A stretch of DNA of 64,000 bases, from NCBI RefSeq assembly GCF_018612915.1, contig NZ_JAGGRL010000001.1, positions 62,001 to 126,000 of the forward strand. The letters are read 5' to 3'. Positions 19,918-27,995 of this stretch are shown here, one piece after another. Made by a program: the position numbers and the translations under genes. How positions within the stretch are numbered: the first letter of the stretch is position 1; every line of letters begins with the position of its first letter. The notes under the pieces were generated by a model. The model ran no database searches. It worked only from the letters and a program-made list of their open reading frames with translations, and was not told the origin of the DNA. The DNA is from Stenotrophomonas sp. ISL-67. Lineage in GTDB: Bacteria > Pseudomonadota > Gammaproteobacteria > Xanthomonadales > Xanthomonadaceae.

Positions 19918-20675
19918 TGGACTGGGCACTGCGCTTCATGGGGGTCGGCAATGCGTCGGCCGTACAGCTGGGTTCGCCGATGGCGGTGATCGAGCGCGGC
20001 GGCCAGCCGTGGCTGACCATCGACTGCGGCGGCGAGGGCCTCACCGCGTTCCTCGCCCAGTACGGGCGCATGCCCGAAGCGCTGTTTGTCACCCATGTGC
20101 ACCTGGATCACGTGGCCGGCTTCGAGCGCCTGTTCGTGGATGCCTATTTTTCGCCGCAGCGGCGCGGCCGCATCCGCGTGTATGTACCCGCCACGGTGGT
20201 GCCGCTGCTGCACCGGCGCGTGGCCGATTACCCCAACGTGCTGGCTGAAGGCGGCGCCAATTTCTGGGATGCCTTCCAGCTGATCGTGGTGGGCGATGCG
20301 TTCTGGCATGACGGCGTGCGCCTGGAAGTATTCCCGGTCCGCCACCACTGGCCGGAAACCGCCTACGGCCTGCGCCTGCAGGGCGCGCTGGTGTGGAGTG
20401 GCGACACCCGTCCGATTCCGGAAATGCTGGTGCGTTACGCCGCCGACAACGAACTGATCGCGCACGACTGCGGCCTGCACGGCAACCCCTCGCATACCGG
20501 CGTGGACGATCTCGAGCGCGAGTACAGCGCCGAACTGCAGGCGCGGATGATGCTTTACCACTATGCGAGCGAAGCCGACGGCGAAGCACTGCGGCAGCGT
20601 GGGCACAGGGTCGCGCTGCCGGGCGAGTGCGTGGCGTTGTCGGACCCGACGTCCCCTGTAGCAATCCCCCCGTAG
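19917..20675 (+). CDS. Metallo-beta-lactamase-fold hydrolase
   Basis: The 252-residue protein has the THVHLDHVAGFERL metal motif (a THxHxDH variant), later ligands in RHHWPETAYGL, WSGDTRPIPE and AHDCGLHGN, and no extra domain. This resembles RNase Z-like/phosphodiesterase MBL proteins; the substrate is unknown. It overlaps kdkA by one base. The TAG stop codon is supplied by the head of a GTAG repeat. Confidence 0.8.
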   Translation: MDWALRFMGVGNASAVQLGSPMAVIERGGQPWLTIDCGGEGLTAFLAQYGRMPEALFVTHVHLDHVAGFERLFVDAYFSPQRRGRIRVYVPATVVPLLHRRVADYPNVLAEGGANFWDAFQLIVVGDAFWHDGVRLEVFPVRHHWPETAYGLRLQGALVWSGDTRPIPEMLVRYAADNELIAHDCGLHGNPSHTGVDDLEREYSAELQARMMLYHYASEADGEALRQRGHRVALPGECVALSDPTSPVAIPP

Positions 20676-20769
20676 AGCCACGCCGCGCCGCATGAACGGT
20701 GCGCGCCGGTCCGTTGAACGCGTCGCCACGCGCCTTTGCGCTGATCGCATCGTGACGTAGCGTGATTCA
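20671..20769 (+). repeat. Long GTAG dispersed element, copy B
   Basis: It starts CCGTAGAGCCACGCCGCGCC, then GCATGAA, TTGAACGCGTCGCCA, an extra block of about 27 bases, and ends CGTAGCGTGATTCA. It is the same element as 17521-17592 in inverted orientation. Confidence 0.7.
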
Positions 20770-20820
20770 GTGCGTGGCTGCGCGGTACCGCCGAAGCCTC
20801 TTTCGCAAGCCCAAAAAGGT

Positions 20821-20928
20821 GGCGGCCCCGCCGGCTGACCTCGGCGCCCGCGTCGATCGATACCGTTGCTGCCTTCCGGCCCTGGCGGGATTTTCGACCT
20901 AGCGTCGCGAGGGGCCGACGGGGCCGCC
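20821..20928 (-). ncRNA. ffs: Signal recognition particle RNA (4.5S, small bacterial type)
   Basis: On the minus strand the sequence folds as one long hairpin with ends GGCGGCCCCG...CGGGGCCGCC. It carries the diagnostic apical SRP motif GCCAGGGCCGGAAGGCAGCA, which corresponds to GGTCAGGTCCGGAAGGAAGCAGC in E. coli and contains the GGAA tetraloop. The RNA is about 108 nt and followed by a CTTTTT tract. With Ffh it targets membrane proteins to SecYEG. Confidence 0.93.
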
Positions 20929-21006
20929 ATAGAGACGTGCGCAGGCAGGACAAGGTCCCGCAGTGCAGCCACGCATTCTAGCCCAACCGCGGCCAGCAAC
21001 GCCAGC

Positions 21007-21030
21007 GTAGCGACACGCCACGCGTGTCCC
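21007..21030 (+). repeat. GTAG-type REP (GTAGCGACACGCCACGCGTGTCCC)
   Basis: A single hairpin of the GACACGCCACGCGTGTC subtype lies between ffs and the guanidine riboswitch. Confidence 0.7.
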
Positions 21031-21111
21031 ACGGATAGCTGAATCCCGTGTAGCCCCAAACGTTCACCTCACGCCACCCCAACCCCCAGCGGCTAGAATG
21101 CCCCCACATCT

Positions 21112-21160
21112 GGAGGAACGGCCTCCCCCGCATCGGGCATCAACGACCAGGACGGCCTGG
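21112..21160 (+). promoter_or_regulatory. Guanidine-II (mini-ykkC) riboswitch
   Basis: Two small hairpins with the diagnostic ACGG loops are present: GGAGG-A-ACGG-CCTCC (21112-21126) and CCAGG-ACGG-CCTGG (21147-21160). Known guanidine-II riboswitches have exactly two such stem-loops that kiss on ligand binding, and they usually control SMR-type guanidinium exporters, as here. The 3' strand of the first hairpin (GGCCTCC) is complementary to the Shine-Dalgarno region GGAGGCC (21171-21177). Sequestration of that site without guanidine is the inferred mechanism. Confidence 0.85.
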
Positions 21161-21179
21161 CCTCATCAAAGGAGGCCTT

Positions 21180-21497
21180 ATGGCCTGGATCTATCTACTG
21201 GCAGCCGGTGTACTGGAAATCGTCTGGGCGTTCGCGATGAAGCAGTCCGACGGTTTCAGCAAGCTCACCCCCTCCATCATCACCATCGCCGGCATGATCG
21301 CCAGCTTTTGGCTGCTCGCCCTGGCGATGCGCACATTGCCCCTTGGCACCGCATACACGATCTGGACCGGCATCGGCGCGGTCGGCGCGTTCGTGATCGG
21401 CATCGTGTTCCTGGGCGAACACGTCAGCGCGATGCGCATTGCCGCGGCGGTGTTGATAGTGAGCGGGCTGGTGCTGATGAAAGTGTCGAGCGCGTAA
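21180..21497 (+). CDS. gdx: Guanidinium exporter (SMR family)
   Basis: The 105-residue protein has four transmembrane helices. The SugE/Gdx-type signature GVLEIVWAFAMK places the essential glutamate at E13, and the last loop GAFVIGIVFLGEHVSAMR is typical. Gdx proteins export guanidinium in exchange for protons as antiparallel dimers. The guanidine-II riboswitch directly upstream makes guanidine export the likely role rather than broad drug efflux. A strong Shine-Dalgarno AAAGGAGG precedes the ATG. Confidence 0.92.
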   Translation: MAWIYLLAAGVLEIVWAFAMKQSDGFSKLTPSIITIAGMIASFWLLALAMRTLPLGTAYTIWTGIGAVGAFVIGIVFLGEHVSAMRIAAAVLIVSGLVLMKVSSA

Positions 21498-21582
21498 CTG
21501 CGGAAGGGAGCGGCGGGTTCACCCCTGAATCCGCATCTCCCGCCACGCCGAACGCAGCACCCGCGCCGTTGCGGAACGGATT

Positions 21583-21666
21583 CAGCAGCCACAGGCACAC
21601 GCCATTGGCCGCCAGGTTCAATGCACCGGCAATGCCCATGCCTTCGAACAGTGGCACGGTCGGATG
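21583..21666 (-). pseudogene. Remnant of a cation transporter (CDF-like) gene
   Basis: On the minus strand, about 28 codons read HPTVPLFEGMG then IAGALNLAANGVCLWLL. This resembles one transmembrane segment of CzcD/CDF-like cation transporters (FEGMG...NGVCL.LL). No start, metal site or other helices are present and the frame soon runs into a REP. The call rests on recalled family similarity only. Confidence 0.35.
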
Positions 21667-21674
21667 GGTCAATT

Positions 21675-21741
21675 GTAGAGCCACGCCCTGCGTGGCTTCG
21701 CGGTGCTGAACGGAGGGCAGCCACGCAGGGCGTGGCTCTAC
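21675..21741. repeat. Inverted GTAG repeats (GTAGAGCCACGCCCTGCGTGGC type)
   Basis: Two facing copies of the GTAGAGCCACGCCCTGCGTGGC element are separated by about 20 bases. The rest of 21742-21864 shows no gene. Confidence 0.85.
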
Positions 21742-21864
21742 CCAAAGGGTCGCCCTTCGGGCGGCGTTGCTTATCTGGCAGGTTGGTCGTGCGTGGCGGG
21801 CTGGTGGCCGCTTCATTGCCGGGGATTGCGGGGCCCATCCATGGGCCCCGTCCGGTGTTTCTCG

Positions 21865-21945
21865 TCCCCCTCTCTCCGCCAGACAGACGCAAAAAGGCCG
21901 CCCAGTGGGCGGCCTTTTTGCGTCTGTCTGGCGGAGAGAGGGGGA
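21865..21945. repeat. 81-bp perfect palindrome spanning the tRNA-Ser(GGA) 3' end and terminator
   Basis: Two 40-nt arms are exact reverse complements around the single base at 21905. The right arm covers the terminator half and the 3' strand of the tRNA (acceptor, CCA). The left arm is an inverted ghost of the same. The core GGCCGCCCA/TGGGCGGCC with A/T runs on both sides is the terminator. The layout is the same as at 17306-17386. Confidence 0.93.
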
Positions 21946-22021
21946 TTCGAACCCCCGAAGCGCGGTTTAGACGCTTACACACTTTCCAGGCGTGCTCCTT
22001 CAACCGCTCGGACACCTCTCC
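21929..22021 (-). tRNA. tRNA-Ser (GGA)
   Basis: The 93-nt class II tRNA has acceptor GGAGAGG (5') and a matching 3' strand, anticodon GGA in CACGCCTGGAAAGTGTG, a long variable arm and encoded CCA. The stretch GGTGTCCGAGCGGTTGAAGG is typical of bacterial tRNA-Ser(GGA). Confidence 0.95.
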
Positions 22022-22157
22022 GGACCTGCTGCGTTAACCCGCTGCAGGGGCGCAGATTCTAGCCGGGGAATGCGATCTGCACAAGCACCGCGATGCCGGG
22101 CAGGGTGGGGCTGGACAGGCGTGGCACAATGGACGTCCCGATGAAGACGGTGGCCTG

Positions 22158-24080
22158 ATGTCCTATCTCGTCCTTGCCCGCAAGTGGCGTCCGAAGCGTT
22201 TTGCCGAGCTGGTAGGCCAGGAACACGTGGTCCGTGCGCTCAGCAATGCGCTGGACAGCGGCCGGGTGCACCATGCATTCCTGTTTACCGGCACCCGAGG
22301 GGTCGGCAAGACCACCATCGCGCGCATTTTCGCCAAGTCGCTGAACTGCGAGCAGGGCACCAGCGCCGATCCCTGTGGCCAGTGCCCGGCCTGCCTGGAT
22401 ATCGATTCCGGGCGCTACATCGACCTGCTGGAAATCGATGCCGCGTCCAATACCGGCGTGGACGATGTCCGTGAGGTGATCGAGAACGCCCAGTACATGC
22501 CCTCGCGCGGCAAGTACAAGGTCTACCTGATCGACGAAGTGCACATGTTGTCCAAGGCGGCGTTCAATGCGCTGCTCAAGACGCTGGAAGAGCCGCCGGA
22601 ACACGTGAAATTCCTGCTGGCCACCACTGACCCGCAGAAGCTGCCGGTCACGGTGCTGTCGCGCTGCCTGCAGTTCAATCTCAAACGCCTGGACGAAGAC
22701 CAGATCCAGGGCCAGATGACCCGGATCCTGGCCGCCGAAGACATCGAATCGGACCCGACCGCGATCGTGCAGCTGGCCAAGGCCGCCGACGGCAGCCTGC
22801 GTGACGGCCTGTCGCTGCTCGACCAGGCCATCGCCTATGCCGGTGGCGCGCTGCGCGAAGACGTGGTGCGCACCATGCTGGGCACCGTCGACCGTACCCA
22901 GGTGGCGGCCATGCTCGATGCCCTGGCCGACGGCGACGGCGTGCGACTGCTGCAGGTGGTGGCTGCGCTGGCGGAGTTTTCGCCCGACTGGAGCGGTGTG
23001 CTCGAAGCGCTGGCCGAAGCCCTGCATCGCATCCAGGTGCAGCAGCTGGTGCCCGGTGCCCAAGCCGATGGCGACGGTATCGATGCCGCCACCTTCGCCC
23101 AGCGCCTGCGCCCGGAAGTGGTGCAGCTCTGGTACCAGATGGCGCTCAGTGGCCGTCGCGACCTGCACCTGGCCCCCAGCCCGCGTGCCGGCTTTGAAAT
23201 GGCCGTGCTGCGCATGCTGGCGTTCCGCCCGGCCGCCGCGGTTCCGCCGGTGCCGCGTGACCCGGGCACCGGTACAGAGATGGGCAGCGGTTCGCGTGGC
23301 GCCGAACAGGGCGGCATGGCCGCCGCACCGGCTGCGGTGGCTGCGCCCGCCGCCGCCGCGCCGGTGGCCGCAGCTGCAGGGCCTGTAGTCGCCTCGGCTC
23401 CGGCCCCGGCAGCCCCCGTTGCCGCTCCCGCTGCGCAGACGCCGAAAGCGGTGCCGGTAGCGGAGGAACCCGCTGCCGACGACGATCTGCCACCGTGGCA
23501 CCAAGCTGGTAGCGACGACCGCGACGAGGCCCTGGCCGTGGAACTGGCCAGCCCCGACGCCGCCATGGCCGCGCCGTGGGAAGCCCCGCCGGAACGCCCG
23601 GCCGTCGTCCAGGCTGCTGCGCCCGCGCCGCGCTCGCAGGGCATCGCCATCGGCCCGTCGCCTGCTGCCGCCACCGCCGCCCCGGTCGCGCTGGCGTCGG
23701 CTGAAACCTGGCTGGAACTGGTCGCCCAGAGCCAGCTGAATGGTCCGTCGCGGCAGCTGGCCGCGCATGCCGCCTTCATCGGCTTCCAGCACGGCGTCTT
23801 GAAACTGGCCGTATCGCCCGGATTTGAGTACCTGTGTTCGGACCGTTCGCTGGCGGCCCTGACCGAGGCGCTGTCCGGCCCGCTCGGGATGACCCCGCGT
23901 ATCGTGATCGAACATGGCAACGCCGACGCCGAAACGCTGCACCAGCGTTCCGACCGCCAGCGTGGCGAACGACAACAGGCGGCCGAAACCGCCTTCCTGG
24001 CCGACCCGTCGGTGCAGCTGCTCATCCAGCAGCATGGCGCACGGGTCGTGACCGATTCCATCCGTCCTTTTGATGAGTAA
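22158..24080 (+). CDS. dnaX: DNA polymerase III subunits gamma/tau
   Basis: The 640-residue clamp-loader ATPase begins [15 protein letters not shown]. It has Walker A GTRGVGKT (45-52), a zinc module with cysteines C64, C73, C76 and C79, [22 protein letters not shown], and the SRC arginine-finger motif. Domain III is followed by a long Ala/Pro linker (about 365-505) and the tau C-terminal domain that binds the polymerase. I do not see an A-rich slippery heptamer near the usual E. coli gamma frameshift site. It heads dnaX-ybaB-recR. Confidence 0.95.
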   Translation: MSYLVLARKWRPKRFAELVGQEHVVRALSNALDSGRVHHAFLFTGTRGVGKTTIARIFAKSLNCEQGTSADPCGQCPACLDIDSGRYIDLLEIDAASNTGVDDVREVIENAQYMPSRGKYKVYLIDEVHMLSKAAFNALLKTLEEPPEHVKFLLATTDPQKLPVTVLSRCLQFNLKRLDEDQIQGQMTRILAAEDIESDPTAIVQLAKAADGSLRDGLSLLDQAIAYAGGALREDVVRTMLGTVDRTQVAAMLDALADGDGVRLLQVVAALAEFSPDWSGVLEALAEALHRIQVQQLVPGAQADGDGIDAATFAQRLRPEVVQLWYQMALSGRRDLHLAPSPRAGFEMAVLRMLAFRPAAAVPPVPRDPGTGTEMGSGSRGAEQGGMAAAPAAVAAPAAAAPVAAAAGPVVASAPAPAAPVAAPAAQTPKAVPVAEEPAADDDLPPWHQAGSDDRDEALAVELASPDAAMAAPWEAPPERPAVVQAAAPAPRSQGIAIGPSPAAATAAPVALASAETWLELVAQSQLNGPSRQLAAHAAFIGFQHGVLKLAVSPGFEYLCSDRSLAALTEALSGPLGMTPRIVIEHGNADAETLHQRSDRQRGERQQAAETAFLADPSVQLLIQQHGARVVTDSIRPFDE

Positions 24081-24086
24081 CACGAC

Positions 24087-24407
24087 ATGCGTGGCAACAT
24101 CGCCCAACTGATGCAGCAGGCCCAGAAGATGCAGGAAAACCTGCAGAAGGCCCAGGAAGAACTCGCCAATCTCGAAGTGACCGGCAGCGCCGGCGGCGGC
24201 ATGGTCAGCGTGACCCTGACCGGCGCCAAGGAGTGCCGCAAGGTGCGCATCGACCCGTCGATCCTGTCCGATGCGGAAATGACCGAAGACCTGGTCGCGG
24301 CCGCCTTCAACGACGCCTCCAACAAGATCGATGCCGAATCGAAGAACCGCATGGGCTCGGCCACGGCCGGCATGCAGCTGCCGCCCGGCATGAAGCTGCC
24401 GTTCTAA
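24087..24407 (+). CDS. ybaB: YbaB/EbfC nucleoid-associated protein
   Basis: The 106-residue DNA-binding dimer starts [20 protein letters not shown] and has the family core [26 protein letters not shown]. The gene lies 6 bases after dnaX and 2 bases before recR, the universal dnaX-ybaB-recR order. Confidence 0.94.
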   Translation: MRGNIAQLMQQAQKMQENLQKAQEELANLEVTGSAGGGMVSVTLTGAKECRKVRIDPSILSDAEMTEDLVAAAFNDASNKIDAESKNRMGSATAGMQLPPGMKLPF

Positions 24408-24409
24408 GC

Positions 24410-25006
24410 GTGAGCCTGCCCCTGCTCGAACAGCTGATCGAGGCCTTTCGGGTGTTGCCCGGGGTAGGCCAGAAGACCGCCCAGCGCATGGCCTACCACG
24501 TGCTGGAGCGCGAGCGCGAAGGCGGCAGGAAGCTGGCCGAGGTGCTGGCCAAGGCGATTGAACGCATCGGCCATTGCGCGCAGTGCCGCGATTTCAGCGA
24601 AACCGAGATCTGCGCGTTGTGCGCCAATGGCAGCCGCGAACGCCAGCAGCTGTGTGCGGTGGAATCGCCGGCCGACCGGCTGGCCATTGAAACCGCCACC
24701 GGTTTCCGTGGCGTGTACTTCGTGCTGCAGGGGCGTCTTTCGCCGCTGGATGGCATCGGTCCGCGCGAACTCGGGCTGGACCAGCTGGAAGCGCGGCTGG
24801 GGCAGGGCGAAGTGCAGGAGCTGATCATCGCCACCAGCGCTACGGTCGAAGGCGAAGCCACCGCGCATTACCTGGCGCAGCTGGCGCGTGCGCACAAGGT
24901 GCGGCCCAGCCGGTTGGCGCAAGGGTTGCCGTTGGGCGGTGAGTTGGAATATGTGGATCGCGGTACGTTGTCGCATGCGTTTGGTACGCGTACCGAAGCA
25001 ACCTAG
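24410..25006 (+). CDS. recR: Recombination mediator RecR
   Basis: The 198-residue protein helps RecF/RecO load RecA at gaps. It has an N-terminal helix-hairpin-helix ([20 protein letters not shown]), a four-cysteine zinc finger (CAQCRDF...CALC), a TOPRIM domain and the Walker-like C-terminus [20 protein letters not shown]. The start is GTG at 24410, two bases after the ybaB stop. Confidence 0.95.
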   Translation: MSLPLLEQLIEAFRVLPGVGQKTAQRMAYHVLEREREGGRKLAEVLAKAIERIGHCAQCRDFSETEICALCANGSRERQQLCAVESPADRLAIETATGFRGVYFVLQGRLSPLDGIGPRELGLDQLEARLGQGEVQELIIATSATVEGEATAHYLAQLARAHKVRPSRLAQGLPLGGELEYVDRGTLSHAFGTRTEAT

Positions 25007-25011
25007 CAACC

Positions 25012-25083
25012 GGTAGCGCCGGCCGTTGGCCGGCCCACGCGGATTGCCATCATTCGGGAAGCCGGCCAACGGCCGGCGCTACC
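25012..25083. repeat. SMAG REP pair
   Basis: Facing GTAGCGCCGGCCGTTGGCCGGC elements with a 28-base spacer fill most of the recR-HIT intergenic region. Confidence 0.9.
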
Positions 25084-25105
25084 GGACAAACATTGAGGTG
25101 ATGCA

Positions 25106-25462
25106 ATGACCCAGGACACCCTGTTCGGAAAGATCATCCGCCGCGAAATTCCGGCCACCATCGTCTATGAAGATGACGACGTGCTGGCCTTCAAGGACAT
25201 CGCCCCGCAGGCACCGGTGCACGTGCTCTTCATCCCGAAGAACGAAGCCATTCCCACGCTGGATGACGTGCAGCCTTCGCAGGCGCACCTGATCGGCAAG
25301 CTGGCATTGGCCGCAGCGGAGTACGCGCGCCGCGAAGGCTTCGCGCAGGATGGCTACCGCATCGTCATGAACTGCCGCGAGCATGCCGGGCAGACCGTGT
25401 TCCATATCCACCTGCACCTGTTGGCAGGCGCGCCGTTGGGCCACTTCGGTACGTCTCCGTAA
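25106..25462 (+). CDS. HIT family nucleotide hydrolase (HinT-like)
   Basis: The 118-residue protein has the histidine-triad active site HIHLHLLAG near the C-terminus and starts MTQDTLFGKIIRREIPATIVYEDD. This is the HinT branch, which hydrolyses purine nucleoside phosphoramidates. A GAGGTGATG start context supports the ATG. Confidence 0.92.
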   Translation: MTQDTLFGKIIRREIPATIVYEDDDVLAFKDIAPQAPVHVLFIPKNEAIPTLDDVQPSQAHLIGKLALAAAEYARREGFAQDGYRIVMNCREHAGQTVFHIHLHLLAGAPLGHFGTSP

Positions 25463-25464
25463 AG

Positions 25465-25493
25465 CAAAAAAACCGCCCGAAAGGGCGGTTTTT
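25465..25493. terminator. Bidirectional terminator
   Basis: AAAAAAACCGCCC and GGGCGGTTTTT enclose a GAAA tetraloop between the convergent HIT and slp genes, with A and T tracts on either side. Confidence 0.9.
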
Positions 25494-25502
25494 CTTCAAG
25501 GA

Positions 25503-25524
25503 GTACCGACCGACGGTCGGTACC
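25503..25524. repeat. Short palindromic repeat (GTACCGACCGACGGTCGGTACC)
   Basis: This is a near-perfect inverted repeat of the kind that recurs in Stenotrophomonas intergenic DNA, just outside the slp stop codon. Confidence 0.5.
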
Positions 25525-25527
25525 TAC

Positions 25528-26052
25528 CTACCACCAACCCCAACCGCGGTAGCCCCAGCCGGGACCCCAGCCCGGGCCCCACGGCCCGTAGGGATAGACC
25601 GGCACCACGTCCACCTGGCGCTGTTCCGGCCACAGGTAGATCACGTCGGCCTCGAGCTTGGGCAGGCGGTAGTCGTAGTCGCCGATGCGGGTGTTCTCGT
25701 AGCCGGCGATCTTGCCGATGAAGGTCACGTCGCGGCCTTCCTCGAACACGGCCGGGTCGTAGAAACCGGCGCGGCAGGCCACGAAGCGGCCATCGCTGGC
25801 GTCATTGGAGGTGGTGTTCGGGCGGCCGCTGCCATTGAGCGGGCGCGACAGCAGCTGGAAGCAGGTCTGGCCCTGGCCCGGGGTGGTTTCGATGATGCGG
25901 CCCCCCCAGCGGACCGGCGTGCCTACCTGCTGGGTGGCGACAGAGTCGCGCGGGCTGACCACGCTGAACTGCCCCTGCAGCGGTTTGGGGGCCGTGGCAC
26001 AGGCGGCCAGCGCCAGCGACGCGGCAAGGGGAAGCAGGATCTTGACGTTCAT
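25528..26052 (-). CDS. slp: Slp family outer-membrane lipoprotein
   Basis: The 174-residue lipoprotein has a signal peptide with lipobox LAAC (MNVKILLPLAASLALAAC). It has the Slp core (GTPVRWGGRIIET, CFQLLSRPL, GRFVACRAGFYDP) and a Gly/Trp/Tyr-rich tail (YGPWGPGWGPGW...). It should sit in the outer membrane. Its ATG overlaps the stop of the transglutaminase gene (ATGA), so it is the last gene of the moxR operon. Confidence 0.88.
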   Translation of the reverse strand: MNVKILLPLAASLALAACATAPKPLQGQFSVVSPRDSVATQQVGTPVRWGGRIIETTPGQGQTCFQLLSRPLNGSGRPNTTSNDASDGRFVACRAGFYDPAVFEEGRDVTFIGKIAGYENTRIGDYDYRLPKLEADVIYLWPEQRQVDVVPVYPYGPWGPGWGPGWGYRGWGWW

Positions 26053-27995
26053 GAGGTTGCTCCGGTGGACGGGCGGTGCCTGTGCAGGTCGCGCACGAGT
26101 GAAGGGTCGAGCTCGGCGCCAGCGTAGCGCGCCTGAACGAAACGGTGGCTGAGCGAAATCAACGTCGGGTCGGGACGTTGCCGATGGACGCGCCGGGCCC
26201 AGTCCGTTGCGGCCTCCGCAGGGTCCCGGGCAAGGCCATGCCGCGCGTAACGCCGCCCAAGGCGGTGCCAGGCCCGCAGCAGGGGGTCGCGTTCGCGTTC
26301 GCCACGGGCCAGCAACCATGCCATCCAGCCTAGCGCGCCGCCCGCGAAGGCAATGAAAATGGCGACCAGCTGTGCCGGCTCCAGCGCGTCGATGCCGAAG
26401 GGGCGCAGCAGTTGCTTCTGGCGGTTGGAATCGAACGACAGCACCAGGTCGTTCCAGCCCCGGCGCAGCAGATCGCCCACCTGGCCGACCTGCAGCCAAC
26501 GGCCTTCCAGCGTCGTGCCGGCGCCTTCGCCGAGGCGGTCTTCCAGGGTGTCGTAGATGCGCTCGGGCGCTACCGCTGCGGTCGGGTCCACCCGTACCCA
26601 GCCGCGCTGCGGCAGCCACACTTCGGCCCAGGCATGCGCATCCATCCGGCGCACGACGTAGTAATTGCCATAGGGATTGCGCTGGCCGCCGGCGAAGCCG
26701 GTTACCACGCGGGCGGGAATGCCGGCGTTGCGCATCAGGACCACGAACGACGAACTGAAGTGCTGGCAGTAGCCTGCCTGCTGGTCGAACAGGAAGTCGT
26801 CCACGCTGTTCCGGCCCGGTTCCGGTGTGTCGAGCGTGTAGGCAAAGCGCGAACGGATCCAGTCCAGCGCGCGTGCCACGACGGCCGCATCGTTGCTGCC
26901 CGCGTCCTGCCGCCACTGCCTGCCCAATGCCGCTGTGCGCGGGTTGAGGTTGGGGGGCAACTGCAGCGCCAGTTGGCGTTGGAACGCGCTGAGGGGTTCG
27001 GTGTACGCCGCTGCAGGTGCCGATTGCAGGCGCCAACGGGTCAGCGCCGACAGGCTGCGTTCGCTGCGCAGGCTGTAGGTGCCATCTAGGGTCGTGCCGG
27101 CCGGTGCCAGCAGCGGCAGGTCCAGCGCCACCAGCTGGCGGCGGTCGGTGGGCTCATAGTCGATCTGGTACTCCCAGCGCGTCGCCGCGCGGGTCACCTT
27201 GGGAGGCGCGCGCCGCTCGGTGTAGGGATCGCGGTCCCAACGCCGGCCATCGAAGCGGGTCATCACCGGGCCACGCCAGTAGCGCTGCTCGGGCGGCGGC
27301 GCCGCACCGAAGAAGCTCACGCGCAGCGCGGGCGCGTCATCGGCCATCAGGTCCAGCCACTCGGACGGGTCCATGTGGTCGGACAGGCCGGGCTTGCCCA
27401 CGGCGCGTTCCGGCAGCCCCCACAGCGGCTCGCTCAGCCGCGGGAACAGCCAGAACGCGGCCAGGGCCAGTGGCAAGCCCAGCGCCACCAGCTTGCCCAC
27501 GCCGCGCACCTGTTCGGTCAGCGTGACACCGGGGGCATGCCCTTCGGCGCGCGCCAGGCGCTGCAGCGTGAGCAGCGTGGCCAGTGCGGCCAGCACCGCC
27601 AGGCCCATCGTCAGCGGGCCCTGGTCGAGCAGGAACGCCGAGAACGGGGCAAACAGCGCAAAGCCCAGCAGGCTGCGTGCATCGCGCAGGCTGCGCAGTT
27701 CGCTGGATTTCAGCGCCAGCATTGCCGCCAGCAATGCACAGCCGGTGTCGCGCCCCGGGCGCATGCCCATCTGCCAGTAGATCGCGGCCAGCATGCCCAG
27801 TACCAGCAGCACCCGGATGGGACCGGGCAGCACGCGTTGCCCGGACACCAGCGCGGTGAGCACCGCCGCCAGTGCGAATACGCCGGCCAGCAACGGTGGC
27901 AACTGCAGCAGCAGCGGCAGCAGTGCCAGCGCAGCGCTGGCCAGGGTCCAGTGGCGGGCGGCGGGGGAAAGCAGGGAAGCGGAAAGGTCAGCCAT
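26049..27995 (-). CDS. Transmembrane transglutaminase-like protein (DUF3488, TgpA-like)
   Basis: The 648-residue protein has six to seven N-terminal transmembrane helices (DUF3488, residues 1-185). A periplasmic transglutaminase-like domain carries the Cys-His-Asp triad in AGYCQHFSSSF, DAHAWAEVW and RVDPT, and a last helix precedes a cytoplasmic tail. The closest known relative is TgpA of Pseudomonas. It overlaps the DUF58 gene by 8 bases and slp by 4, in a tight four-gene operon. Confidence 0.9.
   Translation of the reverse strand: MADLSASLLSPAARHWTLASAALALLPLLLQLPPLLAGVFALAAVLTALVSGQRVLPGPIRVLLVLGMLAAIYWQMGMRPGRDTGCALLAAMLALKSSELRSLRDARSLLGFALFAPFSAFLLDQGPLTMGLAVLAALATLLTLQRLARAEGHAPGVTLTEQVRGVGKLVALGLPLALAAFWLFPRLSEPLWGLPERAVGKPGLSDHMDPSEWLDLMADDAPALRVSFFGAAPPPEQRYWRGPVMTRFDGRRWDRDPYTERRAPPKVTRAATRWEYQIDYEPTDRRQLVALDLPLLAPAGTTLDGTYSLRSERSLSALTRWRLQSAPAAAYTEPLSAFQRQLALQLPPNLNPRTAALGRQWRQDAGSNDAAVVARALDWIRSRFAYTLDTPEPGRNSVDDFLFDQQAGYCQHFSSSFVVLMRNAGIPARVVTGFAGGQRNPYGNYYVVRRMDAHAWAEVWLPQRGWVRVDPTAAVAPERIYDTLEDRLGEGAGTTLEGRWLQVGQVGDLLRRGWNDLVLSFDSNRQKQLLRPFGIDALEPAQLVAIFIAFAGGALGWMAWLLARGERERDPLLRAWHRLGRRYARHGLARDPAEAATDWARRVHRQRPDPTLISLSHRFVQARYAGAELDPSLVRDLHRHRPSTGATS

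Noticed and set aside
22059-24107. A 682-codon open frame antisense to dnaX
   Set aside because: It is the GC-rich shadow of dnaX; composition is Arg/Gly/His-rich and it has no domain or ribosome-binding site.
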